Source: Phascolarctobacterium sp. (GTDB lineage Bacteria > Bacillota > Negativicutes > Acidaminococcales > Acidaminococcaceae). Taken from it: 64,000 nt of DNA. The notes under the pieces are model-generated. The model was not told the DNA's origin, made no database searches, and saw nothing but the letters and a program-made list of their open reading frames with translations. Location of the stretch: assembly GCA_030540395.1 (NCBI GenBank), contig JAUNWI010000002.1, forward strand, positions 62,001 through 126,000, written 5' to 3'. Positions 8,938-17,651 of the stretch are shown one piece after another (the first letter of the stretch is position 1; every line of letters begins with the position of its first letter). The position numbers were made by a program, and so were the translations under genes.

Positions 8938-11900
8938 ATGCGAAGGTTAATAACATTACTGACAACTATATTGTTTTGCTTAATATCCTGCCTTTGCGCC
9001 GCCGAAGGCGACCATAATGGTAAGGAATTAAAAAGCGTGCGGGTGGGCTATTTGCTGTACGAGGGCTACCAAAACGGCAGCGGCGACGAGCCTAAAAGCG
9101 GTTATGGCTACGAATATCTGCAAAAGGTCGCTTACTATGCGGGCTGGCGCTATGAGTATGTGCAGGGTAGCTTTAAGGAGCTGTTGGATAAACTGTCCAA
9201 GGGCGAAATAGATATTATGGGCAATTTGTCTTATACTCCGGAGCGGGCACAGCTTTTTAATTTTGCTGCCGATGAACAGGGCCGGGAGCATTATTACATT
9301 TTTGTAGGCGAAGATAATGAGCACATTGATGTTAATAATCTGGCTACCTTGAATGGTGCTCGTGTGGGCATTAATCGTGGCACTGTTCAGGTGGATATTT
9401 TTCGCCAGTGGTGTGCTAAGCAGGGCATAAGCTGCCAGATTGTGGAATACGATAATGGCAAGGATAGAGTGCGGGATATGGCTAATGGCAAGCTGGACGC
9501 CACCGTGTCCCCCAATGTAACCAGTAGCAGCAGCTATAAATGGACACCCATCGTGAGCATTGGCAGCACGCCGTACTATTTTGGTATCGCTAAAAAGCGT
9601 GTGGACCTCCTGAACGATGTAAATAGCGCCATGGCCAAAATCCATCGCTCTGACTGGTACTATAACGAACGTGTTTACCTTAAATACTACAGCAAAAATT
9701 CTGTCTCTAGCACTACCTTGATGAAGGACGAGCGGGAATACTTGCGCCATAATCCTATTATCTATGTGGGCTATGTGGATAATCTGCTGCCCTATGTGCA
9801 GGGCACTGACAATGGACAGGTGCAGGGCATTTTGGCTGAATATATGAAGCATATGAAGGATAACTTCGGCGTCATTATGCAGCCTGTTCCCTACAAGAAT
9901 CACACCAGCATGAGCATTGATTTGGAGGCCAATCGCATTGATGTGATGTTCCCCGTCTATGGCGATTATTGGCTGGCCGAGCAGCAAAACCGCATGCTCA
10001 GCGAGGAGCTCACCAGGAGCACCATTTTGATGCTTTATAACGAGGGCTTTAGAGGGGACCGCACAGCCAAGGTTGCTGTGAATGTGGACTATGCCTTTAG
10101 CGAAATCTTCGTGAAAAACCATTATCCGCGCTCTCAAATTGTACCCTGTCATTCTATTGAAGAATGCCTGGAGGCTGTAAAAAATGGACTGGCTACCAGC
10201 ACCTTTTTAGATAGCGGCTATTATTACGCCATGAAGAGTCAGCATAATCTGTTGAATGATTTGCAGGTTGTCAGCACGGGCTACGAGGTGCCTATAAGCT
10301 TTTCCGTGCGCTCCACGGATAGGGAACTGCTCACCATTGTGAATAAGGGCTGCAACTCCATTCCTGCCAGCGCCATATCCAGCACCAGCATGGCTCATAG
10401 CAGTGCAGGTCAGGTAAGCTTAAACCAGTTTGTGAGACAGCATTATGTGGGCATCATTCTTGCCAGCCTAATCTTTATTTTGGCGCAGCTGTTGCTGTTT
10501 GGCATGTATATCAGCAGGCTCACCAAGAGCAAGCGTCTGTTGGAGCAAGCTAAGCAAAGGGCGGAGGAGGCTTCCGAGCTGGCAGAAAAGGCCAGTCGGG
10601 CCAAAAGCGAATTTTTGGCTAACATGTCCCATGATATTCGCACGCCCATGAATGCCATTATCGGTCTGACGAAAATAGCCAATTATGACGCTGATAATCC
10701 GTCCAAGATGCGAGAGTACCTGTATAAGATTGAAACCAGCTCCCATCTGTTATTGGATTTAATCAACGATATTCTGGATATGTCTGCTATTGAACGGGGC
10801 AAGATGAAAATTAACGCCGAGCCCTTCAATTTCAAGCAGCTTTTAAGCGATGTGGTAACGGTTTTTTACCAGCAGAGCAAGCAAAAGGGCATCAGCTTTA
10901 AGCTGAATATGTATAGCGTGACGGAAGAAATGCTCATTGGTGACCAGCTGCGCATCAACCAGATTATTATGAATCTGTTAAGCAATGCCATCAAATTCAC
11001 CCCGGCAGGGGGAACCATTGAGTTTAAGGTAACCCAAAAGGAGCATACCGAGGACAAGGTAACCATGCGCTTTGAGGTGCGTGATACGGGCTGCGGCATG
11101 AACGAAAACATGCTCAAGCGTATCTTCCAGCCCTTTGAGCAGCAGGACAGCTCCATTACCCGCAAATTTGGCGGCAGTGGCTTGGGCCTATCCATTATCA
11201 AAAAGCTCATCGATATGATGGGCGGCGAGATTAAGGTCACCAGCAAGGTAAACGAGGGCAGTAATTTTGTGGTAGAGCTGCCCCTGACGATACCCGCAGA
11301 GCAGGATGTGCAGCATGAAAGCTTTAGCAATTTGCGTGTGCTCATTGTGGATGATGACGAGGATGCCTGCAAATATTGTGGCACCCTATTGGGTCAGCTG
11401 GGCGTGCGCTATGAATATGTGCTTGATGGCGAGGCTGCCCTAGAGGCCCTGGGCGAGGCCGAGGAAAAGGACGACCCCTACAAGCTGGTTATTGTGGATT
11501 GGCAAATGCAGGGCATGGATGGTGTGGCGGTTACCCGCTCCATCCGCGAAATCTTTGGTAATGATTCCGTGGTGGTTATTGCTTCGGCCTACGATTTGGA
11601 TGAGATTGAATCCGAGGGCATTGAGGCAGGGGCCAACTACTTTATGATGAAGCCCCTTTTCCAATCCAGCCTGCTAACTGTTCTCAATAATGCTATTGGT
11701 CATCATGAGAAGGCTGCTAACCAAATTAGCGAGCACGATTTTAGCGGTCACAGAGTGCTGATTGCTGAGGATGTGGCCTTAAATATGGAGGTTGCGGTAA
11801 AAATGCTCAATCTTGTGGGCATAGAGGCCTGCTGTGCAGAAAATGGACGGGAGGCAGTGGAGCTCTATGAAAAGAGCGACGAGCATTACTTTGACTGCAT

Positions 11901-12138
11901 CCTGATGGATGTAAATATGCCGGAAATGAACGGCTTGGAGGCTGCTAGACGCATTCGGATGAGTGGCAAGAGCGACGCCAAGAAGATACCCATCTATGCT
12001 ATGACGGCTAATGTTTTTGCCGATGATATTAAAGCAGTGCGGGAGTCCGGCATGAACGGACACATTGCCAAGCCTGTGGATGTCAATGTTTTGTACAACA
12101 CCTTAAAGCAGGCCTTCGGGAGCAAGGCTTGGGAGTGA
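8938..12138 (+). CDS. Hybrid sensor histidine kinase with two extracytoplasmic solute-binding domains
   Basis: 1066 residues. Order: signal peptide (1-22), two SBP_bac_3-type domains (~33-260 and ~280-490), a membrane helix (~503-525), a coiled linker, HisKA with phospho-acceptor H565 in MSHDIRTPMNAIIG, HATPase with N box (LLSNAIKF) and G boxes (DTGCGM, GSGLGLSI), then two receiver domains, each with its Asp (IVDWQMQGMDG; LMDVNMPEMNG). The layout is BvgS/EvgS-like, so amino acids or similar small ligands are likely signals. It has no Hpt domain; a separate Hpt gene lies two genes downstream. A paralogue of identical length lies at 20.5 kb. Confidence 0.93.
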   Translation: MRRLITLLTTILFCLISCLCAAEGDHNGKELKSVRVGYLLYEGYQNGSGDEPKSGYGYEYLQKVAYYAGWRYEYVQGSFKELLDKLSKGEIDIMGNLSYTPERAQLFNFAADEQGREHYYIFVGEDNEHIDVNNLATLNGARVGINRGTVQVDIFRQWCAKQGISCQIVEYDNGKDRVRDMANGKLDATVSPNVTSSSSYKWTPIVSIGSTPYYFGIAKKRVDLLNDVNSAMAKIHRSDWYYNERVYLKYYSKNSVSSTTLMKDEREYLRHNPIIYVGYVDNLLPYVQGTDNGQVQGILAEYMKHMKDNFGVIMQPVPYKNHTSMSIDLEANRIDVMFPVYGDYWLAEQQNRMLSEELTRSTILMLYNEGFRGDRTAKVAVNVDYAFSEIFVKNHYPRSQIVPCHSIEECLEAVKNGLATSTFLDSGYYYAMKSQHNLLNDLQVVSTGYEVPISFSVRSTDRELLTIVNKGCNSIPASAISSTSMAHSSAGQVSLNQFVRQHYVGIILASLIFILAQLLLFGMYISRLTKSKRLLEQAKQRAEEASELAEKASRAKSEFLANMSHDIRTPMNAIIGLTKIANYDADNPSKMREYLYKIETSSHLLLDLINDILDMSAIERGKMKINAEPFNFKQLLSDVVTVFYQQSKQKGISFKLNMYSVTEEMLIGDQLRINQIIMNLLSNAIKFTPAGGTIEFKVTQKEHTEDKVTMRFEVRDTGCGMNENMLKRIFQPFEQQDSSITRKFGGSGLGLSIIKKLIDMMGGEIKVTSKVNEGSNFVVELPLTIPAEQDVQHESFSNLRVLIVDDDEDACKYCGTLLGQLGVRYEYVLDGEAALEALGEAEEKDDPYKLVIVDWQMQGMDGVAVTRSIREIFGNDSVVVIASAYDLDEIESEGIEAGANYFMMKPLFQSSLLTVLNNAIGHHEKAANQISEHDFSGHRVLIAEDVALNMEVAVKMLNLVGIEACCAENGREAVELYEKSDEHYFDCILMDVNMPEMNGLEAARRIRMSGKSDAKKIPIYAMTANVFADDIKAVRESGMNGHIAKPVDVNVLYNTLKQAFGSKAWE

Positions 12139-12167
12139 GTTTGAGGATAAGAGAGGTTTTGGGGAAA

Positions 12168-13886
12168 ATGGCTAGAGGTCAGTTAACTGCCAGCGTTTTA
12201 GATAACTATTTTGAAAAAACCTGGGAATTAAAGCGCACCATTCTTGTGGTGGATGATGACGATATCAGCGCCACTATTTTGGAGCGTATTTTGCAGGATC
12301 ACTATCGCATTCTTAGGGCCAGCAATGGTCAGGAGGCGTTGGATATTTTGCGCAGTGGCGAGGAAAAAATCGCCCTGATGCTTTTGGATTTGCAGATGCC
12401 TGTTATCGATGGCTTTACCCTGCTGGGAATCATGGGGCAGGCTGAAAAGCTGCGGCATATTCCCGTTATTGTCATCACGTCCAACGATGGCAATGAATAC
12501 GAGGTACGCTGCATCGAGCAGGGTGCGGTGGATTATATTACCAAGCCCTATGTAGTGAATATTGTGCGTAGCCGTGTGAACCGTATTATTCGCTTGTACG
12601 AAACCAGCGCCCTGTTGAACGCTGTGGAACGGGATTGGCTTACAGGACTTTATACAAAGGAATACTTTTTTATCGAATCTGATCGCATGCTCAGGCGTCC
12701 TGGTGCACCCCAATATGATTTGATTGTGGCAGATGTGCACAATTTTAGCCTGTTTAACCAGCGCTACGGTATGGAAAAGGGCGACAAGCTGCTTCGGATT
12801 ATTGCTGACAGGATGATGACGAGCTTGGGAGGGCATGGCATTTGTTCCCGTTTACACAGTGGCTTTTTTGCCATTTTGGTGGAGCATGAGTACGATTGGG
12901 AAAAGAAGCTTACCTGGCAGCCCAAGGGTAGCATTGATGGTATTTCCCTGCAGCAGGTAGTGGTGAAATACGGTGTTTATATGGATGTTGACAAAAATGT
13001 GCCTGTATTCACCTCTATTTATCGCACTATGCGGGCCATTAACAGCATTAAAAAGATTTATGGTCAGGTTATAGTCTATTACGATGAAAAAATGCGGGAT
13101 ATGCTCAATAGGGAGCAGCGCGTTGTGGCCAGCATGGAGCAGGCTTTGCGAGAACACCAATTTGAGGTTTATTTCCAGCCTAAATGTGCATTGCATACCT
13201 CGGAAATCGTGGGAGCGGAGGCGCTGGTGCGTTGGAACCATCCGGAATATGGCTTTATGTCTCCCGCTGATTTCATTCCACTATTTGAAAGCAATGGCTT
13301 TATCACGAAGCTGGATTTTTATGTATGGCAGGAAACTCTGCGCATTATGAAGGAATGGAAGGAAGAGGGGCGCAAGCTGCTTCCCGTATCCGTGAATATC
13401 TCTGCGAGGGACTTCTTTATTCCTAATCTGGCCCAAGCCATTATCAATCTTACGGATAGATATGGCATAGACCATCATCTGCTGCATTTGGAAATTACTG
13501 AATCTGCCTACAAGGAGGAACCGGAGCATATTATTGCTACCATGAGTCAGTTGGCAGATCAGGGCTTTATTATCGAAATGGACGACTTTGGTAGTGGTTA
13601 TTCCTCCTTAAACATGCTTAGCGAGCTGACGCTCCATGTGCTGAAGCTGGATATTCGCTTTATCCAAAAGAACTGTCATGCTGAAAACGGCAGAAATAAT
13701 ATGGGTATTTTGCAGTTTATTGCCAGCCTGTCCCAATGGTTGAATTTGGTAACCATCGTGGAGGGCGTGGAAACCGCGGAGCAGGTTGAGGAATTAAAGC
13801 GGATTGGCTATAAATACGCTCAAGGGTACTATTATGCTAGACCCATGCCGCGAGCTGCATATGAAAAGAGATTGGAAGAGGTTTAA
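12168..13886 (+). CDS. Response regulator with degenerate GGDEF and intact EAL domain
   Basis: 572 residues: receiver domain (~23-140; acidic VVDDDD, Asp in LLDLQMPVIDG, Lys in TKPY), a GGDEF-fold domain whose signature is HSGFF and so cannot make c-di-GMP by the usual mechanism, and a C-terminal EAL domain with all main metal and catalytic positions visible (GAEALVRW, VSVNIS, LEITES, MDDFGSGYSS, KLD, EGVET). It is predicted to be a phosphorylation-controlled c-di-GMP phosphodiesterase. I chose ATG 12168 because GGGGAA precedes it; the frame also opens earlier at a TTG inside the kinase gene. Confidence 0.9.
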   Translation: MARGQLTASVLDNYFEKTWELKRTILVVDDDDISATILERILQDHYRILRASNGQEALDILRSGEEKIALMLLDLQMPVIDGFTLLGIMGQAEKLRHIPVIVITSNDGNEYEVRCIEQGAVDYITKPYVVNIVRSRVNRIIRLYETSALLNAVERDWLTGLYTKEYFFIESDRMLRRPGAPQYDLIVADVHNFSLFNQRYGMEKGDKLLRIIADRMMTSLGGHGICSRLHSGFFAILVEHEYDWEKKLTWQPKGSIDGISLQQVVVKYGVYMDVDKNVPVFTSIYRTMRAINSIKKIYGQVIVYYDEKMRDMLNREQRVVASMEQALREHQFEVYFQPKCALHTSEIVGAEALVRWNHPEYGFMSPADFIPLFESNGFITKLDFYVWQETLRIMKEWKEEGRKLLPVSVNISARDFFIPNLAQAIINLTDRYGIDHHLLHLEITESAYKEEPEHIIATMSQLADQGFIIEMDDFGSGYSSLNMLSELTLHVLKLDIRFIQKNCHAENGRNNMGILQFIASLSQWLNLVTIVEGVETAEQVEELKRIGYKYAQGYYYARPMPRAAYEKRLEEV

Positions 13887-13904
13887 AGCAAAGGGGATGA
13901 GCTT

Positions 13905-14240
13905 ATGAATAGGTTCAAGTTATTCAAGGCCGGCGTGAACGTAAACGAGGCTTTGGTGCGTGTGGGTAACGACAAGGCCTTGTACGAGGAATTGCTGGAG
14001 CGCTTCAAGGTGGATGAGCGATATGGCAGGCTTTTGGCTGCCATGGCTGCCGAGGATCAGGAGGAAGCCTTTCAAATGGGCCATGCTCTGAAGGGTACAG
14101 CCGGCAATCTTGGCTTTACACGCTTTTTCGATGCTCTTGTTCCCCTGGTAGAAAGCCTGCGCACGGGGGATTTGGCTTTGGCCAAGGCCAGCCTGCCCGC
14201 TGTGGAGGAGGCCTACAAGGCTTTAGTGGAGGCAATTTAA
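13905..14240 (+). CDS. Stand-alone Hpt phosphotransfer protein
   Basis: 111 residues, one all-helical Hpt domain with the phospho-acceptor His in MGHALKGTAGNLGF (~residue 64). It lies 18 bases after the EAL regulator, with AAGGGGATGA as ribosome-binding site. The hybrid kinase upstream ends in receiver domains without Hpt, so this protein most likely carries phosphate from that kinase to the REC-EAL regulator, giving a His-Asp-His-Asp relay encoded in one operon. It could also serve the paralogous kinase at 20.5 kb, which has no Hpt nearby. Confidence 0.9.
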   Translation: MNRFKLFKAGVNVNEALVRVGNDKALYEELLERFKVDERYGRLLAAMAAEDQEEAFQMGHALKGTAGNLGFTRFFDALVPLVESLRTGDLALAKASLPAVEEAYKALVEAI

Positions 14241-14253
14241 TAGTGACTTAGTT

Positions 14254-14284
14254 AGCCGGACGAAGCTTCGTCCGGCTTTTTTAA
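14254..14284 (+). terminator. Intrinsic terminator of the phosphorelay operon
   Basis: A perfect 24-base palindrome centred on AAGCTT (AGCCGGACGA half-site) followed by T7. Confidence 0.93.
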
Positions 14285-14305
14285 TAAATAATTGTGGTGA
14301 ATTTT

Positions 14306-14334
14306 TTGCCTAGCCAAGCTTTTTGTGATACAAT
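14306..14334 (+). promoter_or_regulatory. Promoter of the RNase G gene
   Basis: TTGCCT, 17 bases, TACAAT, 61 bases before the GTG start of the RNase G gene. Confidence 0.6.
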
Positions 14335-14394
14335 AAAATATCAAAATAAACGTAAGACCTGTGCTATAGGTACAAATATAGGAGTGCGAAGACA

Positions 14395-15810
14395 GTGACA
14401 GCAAAAATCATTATCGGAGCAAGCGCGGATGAAACACGCATGGGCTTAGTGGAAAACGGCAAGCTCATGGAATATTTGGTGGAGCGCACCGCGGAGCAGC
14501 ATTTGGTGGGCAGCATCTTTAAAGGGCGCGTATGCAACGTGGTACGTGGCATACAGGCGGCCTTTGTGGACTTGGGCCTGGAGCAGAACGCTTTTCTTTA
14601 TTTGGGAGAAGCCATGGACGTGACCGAGGGCCAAAGCATTATAGTGCAAATTTCCAAGGATGCCCGGGGCACCAAGGGCCCCACAGCCACCCGGGAGCTG
14701 ACGCTCCCGGGGCGTTATGCAGTGCTTTTGCCACAAGCTGATTATGTGGGTATTTCCCGCAAGATTACCGATAAAAGTGAAAAGGAACGCTTGAATAAAA
14801 TTTATAACCAGGTGCGACCCAAGGGCATGGGCGTGGTGGTGCGCACTGCCGCCTCCGGCGTCAGTGAAGAGCTTTTGGCCCAGGACGTGGCGGAGCTGGC
14901 CGCCGCCTGGCGGGTGCTGGAGGCCCGCCAGCGGGTGGCCAAGGCGCCCTGCCTGCTCCGGAGGGAGCTGGATTTGCCCATCCGCATTGTGCGCGACTAT
15001 TTGCGGCCGGGGCTGGAGGAAATCGTTATCGACGACCTGGTGACCTATAAGCGGGTGGAGGAGCTTCTCTTACAGCTGCCCCAGGCGAAAAATATTCGCC
15101 TTACCCTGTACCAGGGGCTGGAGGATATTTTTACCTACAACCAGCAGCAGGAGGCCGTGGCAGGCATTTCGGACAAGCGAGTGCCCTTGCCCAGCGGTGG
15201 CTATTTGGTAATCGATTACACCGAGGCCATGACCGTCATCGACGTAAACAGCGGCAAATTCAGTGGTCGCGAAAACTTGGAAGAGACCATTATGCAGATC
15301 AATCGGGAGGCTGCCAGCGAAATTGCGCGCCAGCTGCGCTTGCGCGACATCGGTGGTATCATCGTAGTCGATTTCATCGACATGCATACGGAGGAACACA
15401 AAAAGGAAATCTTAAACGTTCTGCATAATGCTTTAGCCGGGGATAAAATGCATCCTAAGGTGCAGGATATTACGGTGCTGAATTTAGTGGAGATTACACG
15501 CAAAAAGTCCCGCCAAAACCTGTCCAGCGTGCTTTATGCACCCTGTCCCGTCTGCGACGGCAGTGGGCGGGTGCAAAGCCGTGAAACGCTGGCGCTGGAG
15601 GTGAAGCGCCGCTTGCGGGTGCTGCTCAAGCGGCGTGGCAGCGCCAAAAGCCTCTTGATTGTGGCCAACCCATGGTTGGCCCAGTGGCTCCTAGCTAAGG
15701 ATATTCGGGCTTGGGAGCGGGAGCTGGCCTGCACCCTGAAGGTGGAAAGTGACCCCAGCCTGCACGTGGAAAGTTTTATGATTTTGGATAATACTGGTGT
15801 TGACAAATAA
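14395..15810 (+). CDS. rng: Ribonuclease G/E family endoribonuclease
   Basis: 471 residues, close to RNase G length and lacking the long C-terminal scaffold of RNase E. An S1 domain lies at ~38-120 (GSIFKGRVCNVVRGIQAAFVD). The two catalytic magnesium-binding Asp residues are in VIDVNSGKFSGR and VVDFIDMH. CPVCDGSGR near residue 383 is the Zn-link cysteine pair for dimerisation. The start is GTG with AGGAG about ten bases upstream. It acts in mRNA decay and 16S rRNA maturation. Linkage to rplU-prp-rpmA is common in Firmicutes. Confidence 0.95.
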   Translation: MTAKIIIGASADETRMGLVENGKLMEYLVERTAEQHLVGSIFKGRVCNVVRGIQAAFVDLGLEQNAFLYLGEAMDVTEGQSIIVQISKDARGTKGPTATRELTLPGRYAVLLPQADYVGISRKITDKSEKERLNKIYNQVRPKGMGVVVRTAASGVSEELLAQDVAELAAAWRVLEARQRVAKAPCLLRRELDLPIRIVRDYLRPGLEEIVIDDLVTYKRVEELLLQLPQAKNIRLTLYQGLEDIFTYNQQQEAVAGISDKRVPLPSGGYLVIDYTEAMTVIDVNSGKFSGRENLEETIMQINREAASEIARQLRLRDIGGIIVVDFIDMHTEEHKKEILNVLHNALAGDKMHPKVQDITVLNLVEITRKKSRQNLSSVLYAPCPVCDGSGRVQSRETLALEVKRRLRVLLKRRGSAKSLLIVANPWLAQWLLAKDIRAWERELACTLKVESDPSLHVESFMILDNTGVDK

Positions 15811-15814
15811 CGCC

Positions 15815-15944
15815 ATTATTGGTAAAATATTCCAGTATGGACTGTTTTAGTCCGTCCCCAACCGCGCAGAGAGGTTTGTAAATTCCGCTGCTCTGGCAGT
15901 GGGTACCGTATTTGGCGAGTCTATCATTAAGGGAGGTGCAATAG
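15815..15944 (+). ncRNA. L21 leader (ribosomal protein autoregulatory RNA)
   Basis: The 134-base gap before rplU holds the Firmicutes L21 leader pattern, including CCGCGCAGAGAGG, CTGCTCTGGCAGTGGG and the segment ending TTAAGGGAGGTGC that forms the rplU ribosome-binding site. Such leaders mediate feedback by a ribosomal protein of the operon. Recognised by pattern, not by covariance search. Confidence 0.75.
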
Positions 15945-16256
15945 ATGTACGCAATTATCAAAACCGGCGGCAAACAATACCGTGTTAGCGAAGGCGAAAC
16001 CCTGCAAGTTGAAAAACTGAACGCAGAAGTTGGCGCTGAAGTTGTTTTCGAAGAAGTTCTGACCGTAGTTAACGACGCTGACGTAAAGATTGGCAAGCCC
16101 GTAGTTGAAGGCGCAAAGGTTGTTGCTAAAGTTGTAGAACATGGCAAAGCTGACAAAATTTTCGTTTTCAAATACAAAGCTAAATCCAACTACCGTAAAC
16201 GTCAAGGTCATCGTCAACCGTTCACTGCTGTTGAAATCGTTTCCATTAACGCATAA
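15945..16256 (+). CDS. rplU: 50S ribosomal protein L21
   Basis: 103 residues, the standard bacterial length. Opens [16 protein letters not shown] and ends with [19 protein letters not shown], both diagnostic. GGGAGGTG ribosome-binding site. First gene of rplU-prp-rpmA, five bases before prp. It binds 23S rRNA in the large subunit. Confidence 0.98.
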   Translation: MYAIIKTGGKQYRVSEGETLQVEKLNAEVGAEVVFEEVLTVVNDADVKIGKPVVEGAKVVAKVVEHGKADKIFVFKYKAKSNYRKRQGHRQPFTAVEIVSINA

Positions 16257-16261
16257 TAGCA

Positions 16262-16588
16262 ATGGTAAAGGTCGATATCTTCAAGGATGAGCAGGGTATG
16301 ATAGCTGGCTACAAGGTCAGTGGTCATGCTGGTTATGCGCAGGAGGGCATGGACATCGTTTGTAGTGCCGTTTCTGCTCTGACGCAGGCCCCCTTGCTTG
16401 GCTTGGAAAGACATTTGAAGCTTACTCCGTCCTATAACGTCAATCAGGAGGACGGAATTTTAGAGGTAGCATTGAACAGTGCTCCTACTGACCTGACGCA
16501 GGCGATTTTACAAACCATGGTTTATGGAGTGGAATCCATTGCACGTCAGTGTCCGCAATATGTTCGCATCCAAGAACATAGGAGGTGA
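16262..16588 (+). CDS. prp: Ribosomal-processing cysteine protease Prp
   Basis: 108 residues with the Prp catalytic pair: His in [11 protein letters not shown] and Cys in [12 protein letters not shown]. Prp removes the N-terminal extension of L27 in Firmicutes and related groups before the protein can function at the ribosome. It lies between rplU and rpmA in the canonical order; its stop is five bases before the L27 start, and the L27 ribosome-binding site overlaps the end of prp. The presence of an extended L27 next door supports activity. Confidence 0.96.
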   Translation: MVKVDIFKDEQGMIAGYKVSGHAGYAQEGMDIVCSAVSALTQAPLLGLERHLKLTPSYNVNQEDGILEVALNSAPTDLTQAILQTMVYGVESIARQCPQYVRIQEHRR

Positions 16589-16593
16589 AAGTA

Positions 16594-16884
16594 ATGTTTG
16601 AAATTATTCTGCAATTACATGCACATAAAAAAGGTACCGGTAGCTCCCATAACGGTCGTGACTCCAACGCGCAACGTCTGGGCACCAAAGCTCATGACAG
16701 CCAATTGGTAACCGCTGGCAGCATCATCGTTCGTCAACGTGGTACCAAATTCCATCCCGGCAACAATGTTGGCATGGGTAAGGATTACACCATTTTCGCT
16801 ACTATCGAAGGTCGCGTAAAATTCGAGCGCAAAGGCCGCGATAAACGCCAAATCTCTGTATATCCTGTTGAAGAAGCTATCTAA
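16594..16884 (+). CDS. rpmA: 50S ribosomal protein L27 with cleavable N-terminal extension
   Basis: 96 residues. The mature part starts [13 protein letters not shown], the conserved L27 start that reaches the peptidyl transferase centre. It is preceded by [11 protein letters not shown], corresponding to the Prp-cleaved extension; the cleavage motif of other Firmicutes, LQFFA, here reads LQLHA. ATG 16594 is chosen over an in-frame GTG nine bases earlier because AGGAGG (16580-16585) is spaced correctly for it. Prp is encoded immediately upstream. Confidence 0.97.
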   Translation: MFEIILQLHAHKKGTGSSHNGRDSNAQRLGTKAHDSQLVTAGSIIVRQRGTKFHPGNNVGMGKDYTIFATIEGRVKFERKGRDKRQISVYPVEEAI

Positions 16885-16896
16885 TCAACAAAAAGA

Positions 16897-16931
16897 AATC
16901 CGCATCCAGTTTGGATGCGGATTATTTTTTT
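16897..16931. terminator. Bidirectional terminator between rpmA and the LytTR regulator
   Basis: AATCCGCATCC/GGATGCGGATT 11-bp stem with T7 after it on the plus strand and a T-rich tract on the minus strand. It serves convergent transcription. Confidence 0.9.
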
Positions 16932-16935
16932 GCTT

Positions 16936-17637
16936 TTACATATTTTCAAAGAGCCAGGCCATGTATCTATCCTTAATGGCCTTGGCACCTCTGGTTTTGA
17001 TGCTGACGGTGGTGCCGTTTTTGAGATAAAAAATATCCTCCTCCAATCGCTCCACAAAATTCATATTGATGATAACGCTGCGATGGACGGAAAGAAAATA
17101 GGGCTGAGTCAATACCTCTAGCACCTTGCTAAAGGTGCAATACTCCTTGATGACGCCGCTGACGGTATAAAAGAAGCAATATTTGTCCTGCACCTCCACC
17201 ATGATGATTTTGGCCGGGTGCAGCCGCAGGGTGGTTCTGCCGGTGTCAATAACAATGGTTTCCTCCTGCCTCTGGGGAAAGCAACGCTCCAAGGCCCGCA
17301 GCAAGCCTTCCTTGTTTAGGGGCTTGAGTAAATAATAGGAGGCCTCGGCGGCAAAGCTTTCGCTGGCAAATTCGTTGCTGGTGGTCAAAAAGATGAGCTT
17401 GAATCTTTTGCCCTGCTCCCGCAGGCGCATGGCTAAATTGATGCCCAGCTGTTGGTCCAGATAAATATCTAAAATGACAATATCCGCATCGTTTTGCAGC
17501 AAATAAGCATAACAGGAGGCGCTGTCCTGAAAGCAAACCAGCTCCAGCTCGATGCAGCGCTCCTGAAAAATGCTCTGTAAAAGCCTACTTGTGCTTTGCA
17601 AAATGTCTTGTTCATCATCGCATAATACTATTCGCAT
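16936..17637 (-). CDS. LytTR-family response regulator (AgrA/VirR type)
   Basis: 233 residues. Receiver domain at 1-120 with acidic residues CDDE, phospho-acceptor D57 in VILDIYLDQQLG and Lys in LLKPLNKEG; LytTR DNA-binding domain at ~135-233 with FLSVHRSVIINMNFVERLEED, the conserved LytTR core. LytTR proteins bind imperfect direct repeats upstream of target genes. It is the third gene of a minus-strand operon after two membrane proteins that together make up one GHKL sensor kinase; the gap to the preceding gene is 14 bases. Confidence 0.93.
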   Translation of the reverse strand: MRIVLCDDEQDILQSTSRLLQSIFQERCIELELVCFQDSASCYAYLLQNDADIVILDIYLDQQLGINLAMRLREQGKRFKLIFLTTSNEFASESFAAEASYYLLKPLNKEGLLRALERCFPQRQEETIVIDTGRTTLRLHPAKIIMVEVQDKYCFFYTVSGVIKEYCTFSKVLEVLTQPYFLSVHRSVIINMNFVERLEEDIFYLKNGTTVSIKTRGAKAIKDRYMAWLFENM

Positions 17638-17651
17638 GGAGCTTTCTCCCT

